Positions 30,749 through 38,769 of a stretch of 64,000 nucleotides of DNA are shown one piece after another. Positions within the stretch are counted from its first letter, which is position 1. Each line of letters begins with the position of its first letter. A program made the position numbers and the translations under genes. Source of the DNA: Ideonella sp. Its GTDB lineage: Bacteria; Pseudomonadota; Gammaproteobacteria; Burkholderiales; Burkholderiaceae_C. Under the pieces are notes generated by a model. The model did not search any database. It saw only the letters and a program-made list of their open reading frames with translations, and had not been told where the DNA came from. Location: the NCBI GenBank assembly GCA_015075165.1, contig JABTUY010000005.1:124001-188000 (forward strand), given 5' to 3'.

Positions 30749-31414
30749 ATGATCGTCGTCCACCATCTCAACAACTCGCGCTCGCAGCGTGTGCTGTGGC
30801 TGCTCGAGGAGCTCGGCATGCCCTACGAGGTGCGCCGCTACCAGCGCGACGCGGGCACCAACCTCGCGCCGCCCGAGCTGCTGCAGGTGCACCCGCTCGG
30901 CAAGAGTCCGGTGATCAGCGACGGCGAGCTGACGCTGGCCGAAACCGCGGCGATCGTCGAATATCTCGTCGACCGCGGCGGCGGCGGCCTGCGGCCGGCC
31001 GCCGGCACGCCCGAGCAGCTGCGCTACACCTACTGGCTGCACTTCGCCGAGGGTTCGGCGATGCCGCCGCTGCTGATGGCGCTGATCACCGCGCGCATCC
31101 GCCGCGCCGGGCCGTTCTTCGTGAAGCCGATCGCGCGGCGCATCGCCGACAGCATCCAGTCGACCCTGGTCACGCCGAACCTCGAGCGGCAGTTCGCGTT
31201 CATGGAGGGTGAGCTGAGCACGCGGCCCTGGTTCGCCGGCACACCGTTCACCGCGGCCGACGTGATGATGAGCTTTCCGCTCGAGGCAGCGGTCAAGCGC
31301 GGCCGGCTCGATGCGCGCTTCCCGCGGCTCAACGAGTGGTTGGCGCGCATCCATGCGAGGCCGGCGTACCGCGCCGCGTTGGACAAGGGCGGGCGCTACG
31401 ACTTGTTGTCGTGA
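30749..31414 (+). CDS. Glutathione S-transferase family protein
   Basis: This 221-residue GST has an N-domain starting IVVHHLNNSRSQRVLWLLEE (Ser in the SRSQR turn at the active-site position), HPLGKSPVISDGELTLAETAAI, and a helical C-domain. The LNNSRSQRVLWLLEEL opening is characteristic of a fungal/bacterial GST subgroup close to yeast Gtt1. GGGGAG lies upstream of the ATG. It is unrelated in sequence detail to the GST at 25338. Confidence 0.92.
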   Translation: MIVVHHLNNSRSQRVLWLLEELGMPYEVRRYQRDAGTNLAPPELLQVHPLGKSPVISDGELTLAETAAIVEYLVDRGGGGLRPAAGTPEQLRYTYWLHFAEGSAMPPLLMALITARIRRAGPFFVKPIARRIADSIQSTLVTPNLERQFAFMEGELSTRPWFAGTPFTAADVMMSFPLEAAVKRGRLDARFPRLNEWLARIHARPAYRAALDKGGRYDLLS

Positions 31415-31439
31415 TCGGCGCGGCGCCGCGCCGACGCGG

Positions 31440-34400
31440 TCAGGCCGACGCGATCGCGCCACCGTGCGCCAGCTGCTCGCAGCGCGCGCTGTCCAGCGGC
31501 TGGCCGGCGTCGCGGAAGCCGGTGGCGGCGCGCGCGAAGCGCGTGGCGGCGGCGTCGCGGTCGCCGCGCGCCAGCGCGAGATGGCCGCGCACCTCGTCGT
31601 GGGCGGCATGCCACGCGGGCAGGCGCATCACCACGTCGGCCAGGTACGCACACTGGCCCTCGTACTGCTCGGCCAGTGCCACGTCGCCGCCGCGCGCGGC
31701 GACGATGGCCGCCGGCACGGCGAACGTGATGCGACAGCCGGGGCAGGTTTCGAGTGGCCCGCGCACCGCCGCGCGCGCCTCGTGCAAGGCGTGCAGCCCC
31801 GCATCGGCATCGGCATCGGTGGCGGCGAGCATGCGCGCGCCGTAGATGCGATCGAACAGGTGGAAGCCGACGTCGGACAGGCGCGCGACGTCGAGTGCCT
31901 CGTCGAGCAGCCGGCCGGCGCGGTCGCGATCGCCGCGGTACAGCGCCGCCTCGGCCAGGCGCTGCAGCGAGAACGCCTCACCGGTGGCGGCGCCGATCGC
32001 GCGGTGCAGCTGCACGCCCTGCTGCAGGTGCTGCTCGGCGCCGGCCAGATCGCCGGCCAGCAGTTCGGCCTCGCCCTGGATCGTGACGCCGAACGCGTGG
32101 CCGCGCGCGGCGCCGAGCCGCCGTGCCTCGTCGGCCAGCTGGCGGGCGAACGCGATCACCTCGGTGTAGGGCCGCGCGCCGTACAGGAAGCGCTGTGCCA
32201 TGCACAGCTGGCCGTCGAACACGCGCAGCGCCAGATGCGGCACCTGGCGCGTGTCGTGCAGATCGGCCCACAGGCTGCGGTGCAGCTCACCACGCGCATG
32301 CGCCGCCGCCGCATGCGCCCACGACGCGATCACGACGCTGGCCAGATCCCCTTGCTGCAGCGCCAGCCGGCGTGCCTGCGCGGCCTTCGCGGTGCCGATG
32401 GCGGGGTCGGCCACCCCCAGCGCTGCCGCGCCGCTCCACGCGAGCGCCTCGCACAGCCGGCCCTCAGCGGTGGTGGGCTGCACGCCTTCGAGCGCGCTCA
32501 GCGCACCCTTGGGATCACCCTGCTTGATCTGCGCCAGCGCGCCCTTGGCGCGCAGGTCGTGCGCCAGCGGATCGCCAGCCGCATCCGCCGCCGCGCGATA
32601 GGCGGCCACCGCGCGCGCATCGCCGAGTGCGTCGAGCGCCTCGGCGCGCAGCCGCAGCGCCTCCACGTGTGTCGGCTGATGCGCCAGCAGTGGCTCGAGG
32701 TGGCGCAGCACATCGCTGAATGCCGCCAGCCGTGCCGCCTCGCGCGCGGCGGCCAGCAACCACGGCGCAGCCTCGCGCGGACTGCCGCCATCGAGCCAGT
32801 GGCGCGCCACCGCGGCCGGTGCGGCGTCGAGCTCGGCCAGCCGCTGCGCGGCCTGGCGATGCATCCTGGCGCGCTGGTGCGGCGCGATCTGCCCGACCAG
32901 CGCCTGCCGCACCAGCTCGTGCCGGAAGCGGTAGCGCGACCCCGTTGGCACCAGCACACCGGCGTCGAGCGCGAGGTCGAGCACGCTGGCGGCATGCGCC
33001 GGCGCGTCCGGCGCCAGCGCCTCGGCGTCGGCGGCGTCGAACTCGTCGCCGGCCAGCGCCATCCACTTCAGCACGGCCAGGGCGGCGGCAGGCACATCGC
33101 ACAGCCGCGACGTGATCGCCTCGGCCACGCTGCGCGGCAGCCGGTCGTCGGCCGCGCTGGCGGCGCAGCGCGCCAGCTCGATGGCGGCGAACGGGCTGCC
33201 GGCGGCGTCGCGCACGATGCGCGCCACCTTGGACGCAGCCAGCGCCACCGGCGTGCATCGCTCGACCAGGCGCTGCAGCTCGTCGTCGGGCAGTGGCCCG
33301 AGGTCGATCACGCGCAGCGTGCCGGCGGCGGCGAGCCGCAGCACGCCGCGTGCGAGCTCGGTGGCGGCCGATGGCGGACGCATCGCCAGCACCACGAACA
33401 GCGGCGGCCCGGCATCGGCCAGCTGCATCAACGCATCGGCCTCAGCCTCGTCGACCCATTGCGCGTCGTCGACCACCAGCAGCGTGTCGCGGCTCCCCGA
33501 CGCAGCCACCAGCAGGCGCCGCACGGCGCCGATCACCTGGTGTCGCCCGAGTGGTGCGGTCAGCGCGTGGGCGGGCCCGGCCAGCGGCGTCAGCAGCGCC
33601 AGCACCGAGCGCGCGGCAGAGCCGATGCGATCGAGCGCGCCGCGCTCGGCCAGCAGCACGCGCTCGGCCAGCGCCGTCATCACGGCGTACGCGCGGCCCG
33701 GCAGTGCGGCCTGCGCACGCGCCACCTGCCAGCCGCGGCCCTCGGCCAGGGCCTGCAGCTCGCGGCACAACGCCGACTTGCCGATGCCGGCTGGCCCGCG
33801 CACCACCAGGCCGCCGGGCCGCTCGCGCGGCGGCAGCGACAGCCAAGCGACCGCTTGCGCGCACGGCAGCGCGCGGCCGACGAACGGTGGCCCCTCGTGC
33901 TGCAGACCGGCGATGCAGCGCTCGTACACCGCCTCGGTGGCGCGATCGGGGCGCACGCCGAGCTGCCGCAGCGCATCGCGCAGGTGCGCATACCAGCGGA
34001 TCGCGGCGGCGCGGTTTCCGCTGGCCAGCTCCAGCACCATCAGCTCGCGGTGCGCTTGCTCGTCGGTGGTTTCCAGTTGGGCCAGGCGCTCCCACTGACG
34101 GCTGACGCGCAGCAGCTCGGCGTAGCGCGCGTGCAGGCGCTCACGCAGCGACGTGGTCCACGGCTCGTAGGCCTGCGCCGGCAGCAGCTCGCCGCCATAG
34201 GTGAGCGCGGCCTGAGCGCACGCGGCGCGGTCGCGCGGCCCGAGCGCGGCGGTGGCCGCGCGTTCGAACGCCTCGACGTCGCTGCTCACCGGGCCGTGCG
34301 GCCACAGTGTCACCTCACCGCCGCGCAGCACCACCGCATCGTGGCGGCCGAGGGCCTGCCGCGCGTGGTGCGCGGCCTTGCGCAGGTTGGCGGCCCCCGC

Positions 34401-34625
34401 GTCGGGGTCGAGCTCGGGCCACAGCGCGTCGATCACCTGCTCACGCGTCAGGCGGCGGCCCGACGCCAGCGCCAGCAGTTGCACCAGGTGTGCCGCGCGC
34501 AGGCCCGGCCAGCAGCCGGGTGCCACCTCGGCACCGTCGACGACGGCGGCGAACCGGCCCAGCAAGCGCAGCGCGAGTGGCGGCGCGGATGCGGCGTCGG
34601 CGAGGGGCTGAGGGCCAGGATCCAT
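31440..34625 (-). CDS. Large BTAD/AAA-type transcriptional activator (SARP/LAL-like)
   Basis: This 1061-residue regulator starts with a winged-helix OmpR/PhoB-type domain (LRLLGRFAAVVDGAEV ... LTREQVIDALWPELD ... ANLRKAAHHARQAL, about 15-95). A bacterial transcriptional activator (BTAD) helical domain follows to about 240 (FERAATAAL ... ELMVLELASGNRAAAIRWY). Then comes an AAA ATPase with Walker A RGPAGIGKSA (about 278) and Walker B TLLVVDDAQWVDE (about 385), and a long TPR-like C-terminus rich in Ala/Leu/Arg. It is divergent to a truncated haemoglobin gene. The signal sensed is unknown. Confidence 0.9.
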   Translation of the reverse strand: MDPGPQPLADAASAPPLALRLLGRFAAVVDGAEVAPGCWPGLRAAHLVQLLALASGRRLTREQVIDALWPELDPDAGAANLRKAAHHARQALGRHDAVVLRGGEVTLWPHGPVSSDVEAFERAATAALGPRDRAACAQAALTYGGELLPAQAYEPWTTSLRERLHARYAELLRVSRQWERLAQLETTDEQAHRELMVLELASGNRAAAIRWYAHLRDALRQLGVRPDRATEAVYERCIAGLQHEGPPFVGRALPCAQAVAWLSLPPRERPGGLVVRGPAGIGKSALCRELQALAEGRGWQVARAQAALPGRAYAVMTALAERVLLAERGALDRIGSAARSVLALLTPLAGPAHALTAPLGRHQVIGAVRRLLVAASGSRDTLLVVDDAQWVDEAEADALMQLADAGPPLFVVLAMRPPSAATELARGVLRLAAAGTLRVIDLGPLPDDELQRLVERCTPVALAASKVARIVRDAAGSPFAAIELARCAASAADDRLPRSVAEAITSRLCDVPAAALAVLKWMALAGDEFDAADAEALAPDAPAHAASVLDLALDAGVLVPTGSRYRFRHELVRQALVGQIAPHQRARMHRQAAQRLAELDAAPAAVARHWLDGGSPREAAPWLLAAAREAARLAAFSDVLRHLEPLLAHQPTHVEALRLRAEALDALGDARAVAAYRAAADAAGDPLAHDLRAKGALAQIKQGDPKGALSALEGVQPTTAEGRLCEALAWSGAAALGVADPAIGTAKAAQARRLALQQGDLASVVIASWAHAAAAHARGELHRSLWADLHDTRQVPHLALRVFDGQLCMAQRFLYGARPYTEVIAFARQLADEARRLGAARGHAFGVTIQGEAELLAGDLAGAEQHLQQGVQLHRAIGAATGEAFSLQRLAEAALYRGDRDRAGRLLDEALDVARLSDVGFHLFDRIYGARMLAATDADADAGLHALHEARAAVRGPLETCPGCRITFAVPAAIVAARGGDVALAEQYEGQCAYLADVVMRLPAWHAAHDEVRGHLALARGDRDAAATRFARAATGFRDAGQPLDSARCEQLAHGGAIASA

Positions 34626-34684
34626 GCGCGCAGGTCGGCTCAGGCGCAGCCAGTGTGGCCAGCACGCGGCGGCTCGGCAAGCGA

Positions 34685-34712
34685 GCGAACCAGCGGGAAC
34701 GTTTCAGGAACG
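34685..34712. promoter_or_regulatory. 10-11-bp-spaced GAAC direct repeats, candidate operator
   Basis: GAAC occurs at 34687-34690, 34697-34700 and 34708-34711, the last two within identical GGAACG hexamers exactly 11 bases apart. SARP-type winged-helix regulators are known to bind direct repeats spaced by one helical turn. The site lies in the 137-base gap between the BTAD regulator and the haemoglobin gene, about 50-78 bases upstream of the latter. Confidence 0.45.
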
Positions 34713-34762
34713 CTCGGTCGCGAGCATGCGGGCCTTCATCCACTCGCACCCAGGAGACCGCC

Positions 34763-35128
34763 ATGACTGCCAGCCTCTACGATCGCCTCGGCGGCGCCGC
34801 CGGCATCGACCGCATCGTCGACACCGCGATCGCGGCTCACCTGGCCAACCCGATCATCGGCACCCGCTTCGCCAACGCGCGCGACCTCGATCGTGCCCGG
34901 CGCATGGCCAAGGAGTTCTTCGCCCATGGCGCCAGCGGGGGCACGTTGCCCTACACCGGCAAGGACATGGCCGAGGCACACAAGGGCATGAACGTCACCG
35001 AGCAGGAGTACCTCGCGGCCACCGACGACATCCTCGCAGCGCTCGCGCAGCACGGCGTCGACGACGGCACCCGCAACGATGTGCTCGGCATCCTGTACTC
35101 GCTCAAGGGCGCGATCATCCGCGTGTGA
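34763..35128 (+). CDS. Group 1 truncated haemoglobin
   Basis: This 121-residue 2-on-2 globin (TrHbN type) begins SLYDRLGGAAGIDRIVD, the diagnostic group 1 start. The Phe-Ala-His of FFAHGASGG and the KDMAEAHKGMNVTEQEY stretch carry the E/F-helix region with the proximal His (AHKGM). Such proteins bind oxygen or NO and often detoxify NO. AGGAG lies 7 bases before the ATG at 34763; the longer frame upstream is a shadow of the regulator. Confidence 0.92.
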   Translation: MTASLYDRLGGAAGIDRIVDTAIAAHLANPIIGTRFANARDLDRARRMAKEFFAHGASGGTLPYTGKDMAEAHKGMNVTEQEYLAATDDILAALAQHGVDDGTRNDVLGILYSLKGAIIRV

Positions 35129-35171
35129 TGCGCGCGCGCCGCCGCACGGACGCGGCGGCGCGCGCAGCCTT

Positions 35172-36398
35172 TCAACCCAGCAGATCGGCCAGCGTGCGCG
35201 CCACCACCTTGGTGGCGCCGCGCAGGTCATCGAGCACCAGGTGCTCGTCGGCGCGCTTGGCGTTGCTCTCGAGCACCGTGCGCGGGCCGGCGCCGTAGAT
35301 CACGCAGGGGATGCCGAGCGCGCCGTACAGGCGCACGTCGGTGTACAGCGGCGTGCCCGAGACGGGAATCGCCTCGCCGAACACCGCCTGCGCGTGGCGC
35401 TGCAGCGCAGCCACCACGGCGTGGTTGTTCGGCGATGCCTGCAGCGACTTCGCCAGCAGCAGGCGCTTGATCTCGAGGCGGATGCCGGGGCTGCCGGCCA
35501 CCGTGGCGGCGATCAGCTCGCGCACCTCGGCCTCGACCTGCGCGGCGTCCTCCTCGGGGATCATGCGGCGGTCGAGCTTGAGCACGACCTTGCCGGGGAT
35601 CACGTTGGTGTTCGTGCCGCCTTCGATGCGGCCGACGTTGAGGTACGGGTGCTCGATGCCCGGCACCTTCGAGCGCCGCGTGCGCAGCACGTCGTTGTGG
35701 GCGTACAGCGCGGTGAGCAGCCGGTTGGCCGCCTGCAGCGCGTCGACGCCGGTGGCGGGGTAGGCGGCGTGGCTGGCCTGCCCGTGCAGCGTCACCTCGA
35801 GCTGCAGGCAGCCGTTGTGCGCCACCACCACCTGGTAGCTGAAACCGGCGGCGATCAGCACGTCGGGCTGCGTGAGGCCGAGGTTGAGCAGCCAGCCGGG
35901 GCCGAGCTCGCCGCCGAACTCCTCGTCGTAGGTGAAGTGCAGCTCCACCGCACCGCGCCGCGCGAGGCCGCTGTCGATCAGCGCGCGCAGCGCATAGGTG
36001 TAGGTGGCGAAGTCGCTCTTGCTCACCGCTGACGCGCGGCCGTAGAGCCTGCCGTCGACGATCTCGGCGCGGTAGGGGTGCTGCGTCCAGCCGTCGCCGG
36101 GCGGCACGACGTCGCCGTGCGCGTTCAGCGCGATGGTGGGGCCTTCGCCGAAGCGGTGCCGCACGATCAGGTTGGTGATCGACTGCAGGCCTGCGGCCCG
36201 CACCACCGCATCGGGCACCTTGTGGGGCTCGGCCTCGAAGCCCATGATCTTCAGCATCTCGGCGGTGCGCTCGGCATGCGGCGCGTTGTGCCCCGGCGGC
36301 GTGTCGGTGGGCACGCGCACCAGCTCCTGCAGGAAGCGCACCTGCTCGTCGAAGTGGTCGTCGACCCAGGTGTCGAGGCGGGAACAATCGATGCTCAT
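35172..36398 (-). CDS. M20 family metallopeptidase (ArgE/DapE-like)
   Basis: This 408-residue M20 amidohydrolase/peptidase shows NAHGDVVPPGDGW (first zinc His and following Asp), the general-base Glu pair in FTYDEEFGGELG, a dimerisation insert (VTLHGQASHAAYPATGVDA) and a C-terminal His in ADEHLVLDDL. It resembles ArgE/acetylornithine deacetylase, but the natural substrate cannot be fixed. The ATG at 36398 is chosen because the added upstream 42 residues are Arg/Pro-rich and unconserved. Confidence 0.9.
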   Translation of the reverse strand: MSIDCSRLDTWVDDHFDEQVRFLQELVRVPTDTPPGHNAPHAERTAEMLKIMGFEAEPHKVPDAVVRAAGLQSITNLIVRHRFGEGPTIALNAHGDVVPPGDGWTQHPYRAEIVDGRLYGRASAVSKSDFATYTYALRALIDSGLARRGAVELHFTYDEEFGGELGPGWLLNLGLTQPDVLIAAGFSYQVVVAHNGCLQLEVTLHGQASHAAYPATGVDALQAANRLLTALYAHNDVLRTRRSKVPGIEHPYLNVGRIEGGTNTNVIPGKVVLKLDRRMIPEEDAAQVEAEVRELIAATVAGSPGIRLEIKRLLLAKSLQASPNNHAVVAALQRHAQAVFGEAIPVSGTPLYTDVRLYGALGIPCVIYGAGPRTVLESNAKRADEHLVLDDLRGATKVVARTLADLLG

Positions 36399-36537
36399 GG
36401 CTTCGGCGGCGAGCGCTGCTCGCCTGGCGATCGGTCGGGGCGCATTGTGGCAAATGCCGGCTTCGAAGCGATGCTTCTCTGGCCCGGGCCACCCGCCCGC
36501 GGGTGAGCGCGGGCGGACGCGCACGATGACGGCACGT

Positions 36538-37011
36538 TCAGCGCGTCAGCTTGCGGCGCGCGTGCCACTGCGCGAGCGAATGGTCGGGGTACTCGTCGAA
36601 GCGCGCGTCGCCACGACGCGCGGACACCGGCACCCACTCGGCCTTCGAGCCAAGCATGATGTGCGTGCTCGACGGGGCCGCCGGCAGCGGTGTGTCGATC
36701 GCGCCGGCGTGCGGGTGCACCAGCTCGGGCCAGGTGGGGTCGTACAGCCACAGCGGGCTGCCGCAGCGCTGGCAGAAGTGGCGTTGGCCGCTGCTGCGCC
36801 TGCCGTTGTCCAGCTTCGCGCGGTAAACCGCGAGGTGGCGACGGCCGCGCACTTTCAGCGTCGCGTGGTCGGCGCCGAGGTTGATCGCATAGCCGCCGCT
36901 GCCGGCGGTCTTGCGGCAGATCGAGCAGTAGCAGCGCATGAACGGCACCGGTTCGTGCGACTGCACGCTGAAGCGCACGGCACGGCAGTGGCAGGATCCT
37001 TCGAGCAGCAT
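36538..37011 (-). CDS. GFA family (glutathione-dependent formaldehyde-activating-like) protein
   Basis: This 157-residue Mss4-like fold protein has the zinc-binding cysteines arranged as GSCHCRAVRF, RCYCSICRKTAGSGG and HFCQRCGSPLWLYD. The family includes S-hydroxymethylglutathione synthase Gfa, but most members have unknown substrates. A second member is encoded at 38265 on the same strand. The ATG at 37011 opens directly on the conserved LLEGSCHCRA. Confidence 0.92.
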   Translation of the reverse strand: MLLEGSCHCRAVRFSVQSHEPVPFMRCYCSICRKTAGSGGYAINLGADHATLKVRGRRHLAVYRAKLDNGRRSSGQRHFCQRCGSPLWLYDPTWPELVHPHAGAIDTPLPAAPSSTHIMLGSKAEWVPVSARRGDARFDEYPDHSLAQWHARRKLTR

Positions 37012-37071
37012 GGCGGTAACCCTTCGGTGGAGCGAGTTCCCTATCGTGCCAGCAGCTCGCACGGCCAGCGC

Positions 37072-37100
37072 TTGACAATGTAGCTACTGGTAGCTACATT
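37072..37100 (+). promoter_or_regulatory. vapBC promoter embedded in a perfect inverted-repeat operator
   Basis: A -35 TTGACA (37072-37077) and a -10 TACATT (37095-37100) are separated by an ideal 17 bases. The arms AATGTAGCTAC (37077-37087) and GTAGCTACATT (37090-37100) form a perfect 11-bp inverted repeat around TG that overlaps the last -35 base, the entire spacer and the whole -10. This is the expected autorepression site for the antitoxin or its complex. Transcription would begin at about 37107, at the antitoxin ATG. Confidence 0.85.
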
Positions 37101-37107
37101 GCGCCGG

Positions 37108-37401
37108 ATGACGGAAGTCGGCATCAAGACCCTGAAGAATCGCCTCAGCGAGTATGTGCGCGTGGCGGCGAGCGGCGAAACGGTGCTGGTCACCGACCGC
37201 GGCCGGGTGGTGGCCGAACTGATCGCGCCGCGACTGCGCCCGGACGCCAGCGCCGCCGAGCAGTTCCTCGGCGAGTTGGCGCGCCGGGGGCTGTTGACGC
37301 CGGCGAGCGTTGCGCCGCGCTCGCGGCTGCCGCGGCGCAAGCCGGTGACCACCCTTGCCGACCTGCTGGGCGGCCTCGACGAGGACCGGGCCGACCGTTG
37401 A
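37108..37401 (+). CDS. Phd/YefM-family antitoxin (VapB-type)
   Basis: This 97-residue antitoxin starts TEVGIKTLKNRLSEYVRVAA and GETVLVTDRGRVVAEL, the Phd/YefM DNA-binding fold, with a C-terminal tail (RKPVTTLADLLGGLDED) that would clamp the toxin. The ATG at 37108 coincides with the predicted transcription start, so the mRNA may be leaderless; an in-frame TTG at 37099 lies inside the -10 and is unlikely. It is translationally coupled to the toxin. Confidence 0.88.
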   Translation: MTEVGIKTLKNRLSEYVRVAASGETVLVTDRGRVVAELIAPRLRPDASAAEQFLGELARRGLLTPASVAPRSRLPRRKPVTTLADLLGGLDEDRADR

Positions 37402-37787
37402 TCGTCTACCTCGACACCTCGGTGCTGCTGGCGCGGCTGTTCGCCGAAGACCGGTCGCCGCCCGATGCGCTGTGGTCGCAGACCCTCGTCGCCAGCCGTC
37501 TGCTCGAGTACGAAGTGTTCAATCGCGTCCATGCCCGTGGCGCTGCCGCCAGCCATGGTGGCGACGCGCGCCGGCTCGTCGATCGCGTCAGCCTGCTCGA
37601 GATGTCGGCGCACGTGCTGGGCCGGGCGCTGCTGCCGTTCGCGCAACCGGTGCGCACGCTCGACGCGCTGCATCTGGCCACGCTCGACTTCGTGCGCGCC
37701 CAGGGCCAGAGCGTCGCGCTGGCCACCTACGACCAGCGCCTCGCGTCAGCGGCAACGGCTCTGGGGTTCGCGCTGATGGATTGTTAG
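37398..37787 (+). CDS. PIN-domain toxin (VapC-type ribonuclease)
   Basis: This 129-residue PIN nuclease has its acidic metal-binding residues at Asp6 (IVYLDTSVLLARL), Glu38 (RLLEYEVFNRV), and in TLDALHLATLDF and TYDQRLASAA. VapC toxins cut tRNA or rRNA. The TTG start at 37398 overlaps the antitoxin stop (TTGA), the usual coupling that keeps toxin below antitoxin. Confidence 0.9.
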   Translation: MIVYLDTSVLLARLFAEDRSPPDALWSQTLVASRLLEYEVFNRVHARGAAASHGGDARRLVDRVSLLEMSAHVLGRALLPFAQPVRTLDALHLATLDFVRAQGQSVALATYDQRLASAATALGFALMDC

Positions 37788-37813
37788 GTTCCGATCGGTC
37801 TGAGGCCGTGGAT

Positions 37814-38260
37814 TCAATACGCCTGCTCGCCGCCGCGGCGCCGATACAGCGCCGCGTGCTCGAGCGTGTAGCGCTCCAGCGGGCCCTGCATCACATCGGG
37901 CAGGTGCAGCTGCGCCGGCCGCTTCATGTAGATCTGCACCGACAGCTCGCGGCCGTCGTCGGCCTGCACGCGCAGCGGCTTGCGCTCGTAGCCATCGGGC
38001 CGGCCCACGCCTTCGAGCGCGTCCATCGCGGCCAGTGCCACGGCGTCGACCGCGTAGACCTCGCCGGCCACCCGTTCGCCGTTGCCGGGCGAATCGATCA
38101 GCCACGGCACGTGGCGCTCGCCCACCAGGTACAGCGGGTAGCGCTCGAGCGTGCGGAACATGCCGGCGACGCGTGTGCCGCGGTTGGTGCCGAAGTTCGG
38201 AAAACCCTGCTTCAGCGTGCCGAACACGAACACCAGGGTCGAGCCGGCGGTGGCGGTCAT
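37814..38260 (-). CDS. Gamma-glutamylcyclotransferase-fold (AIG2/GGCT) protein
   Basis: This 148-residue protein has the substrate-binding loop FVFGTLKQGFPN (YGSL-like turn) and the GEVYAVDAVALAAMDALEG block with the Glu expected as the general base. Family members release 5-oxoproline from gamma-glutamyl amines or peptides. Four bases separate it from the stop of the GFA gene transcribed in the same direction. Confidence 0.9.
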   Translation of the reverse strand: MTATAGSTLVFVFGTLKQGFPNFGTNRGTRVAGMFRTLERYPLYLVGERHVPWLIDSPGNGERVAGEVYAVDAVALAAMDALEGVGRPDGYERKPLRVQADDGRELSVQIYMKRPAQLHLPDVMQGPLERYTLEHAALYRRRGGEQAY

Positions 38261-38264
38261 CGCA

Positions 38265-38759
38265 TCAATCCTTGCGCGCGGTTTGCTCGCGCAGCGCCTG
38301 GCGCCGCTGCAGGCTCTCGGCCGGCCAGTGCTGCTTCAGGTCGTAGTACTCGGGTACCGCGGTGGCGCCCGGCGGTATCACCACCCACGGCTGCTTCGAT
38401 GCGGTGAAGATGTGGATGTCGGGCGGCAGGTGGCCGGGCTCGTCGAGCGTGCCGACGCGCACGAAGGCCACCGCCGGGCCGGCGCCGGCATAGTGGCTCC
38501 ACACCGCCACGCGGCAGTGCGGGCAGCGTGCGATCCGTTGGCCGCGGCCGCTCGCCGACGGCGTGTCGACCAGCTCGGGCGCATCGCCGAGCAGCTCGAT
38601 GCGGTCCATCTCGATCATCGCGTTGAGCGCGAACGCGGTGCCGCTCTCGCGCTGGCACCAGCGGCAATGGCAACAGTGCACGAACAGCGGCCTGGTCGTC
38701 ATGCGGTAGCGCACGCGCCGGCAGTCGCAGCCGCCGTCGAGCGGGAAGGGCGCGGTCAT
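38265..38759 (-). CDS. GFA family (glutathione-dependent formaldehyde-activating-like) protein
   Basis: This 164-residue protein has zinc ligands in GGCDCRRVRYR, HCCHCRWCQRESG and ARCPHCRVAVWSHY. It is a second, divergent member of the family found at 36538. It is transcribed with the cyclotransferase gene directly downstream. The ATG at 38759 is chosen because the upstream extension is Pro/Arg-rich and unconserved. Confidence 0.92.
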   Translation of the reverse strand: MTAPFPLDGGCDCRRVRYRMTTRPLFVHCCHCRWCQRESGTAFALNAMIEMDRIELLGDAPELVDTPSASGRGQRIARCPHCRVAVWSHYAGAGPAVAFVRVGTLDEPGHLPPDIHIFTASKQPWVVIPPGATAVPEYYDLKQHWPAESLQRRQALREQTARKD

Positions 38760-38769
38760 GCCGACGTGC

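Noticed and set aside
31311-34766. An 1151-codon plus-strand frame opposite the BTAD regulator
   Set aside because: It is low-complexity and Arg/Gln/His-rich with no domain; the minus-strand frame has winged-helix, BTAD and Walker motifs.
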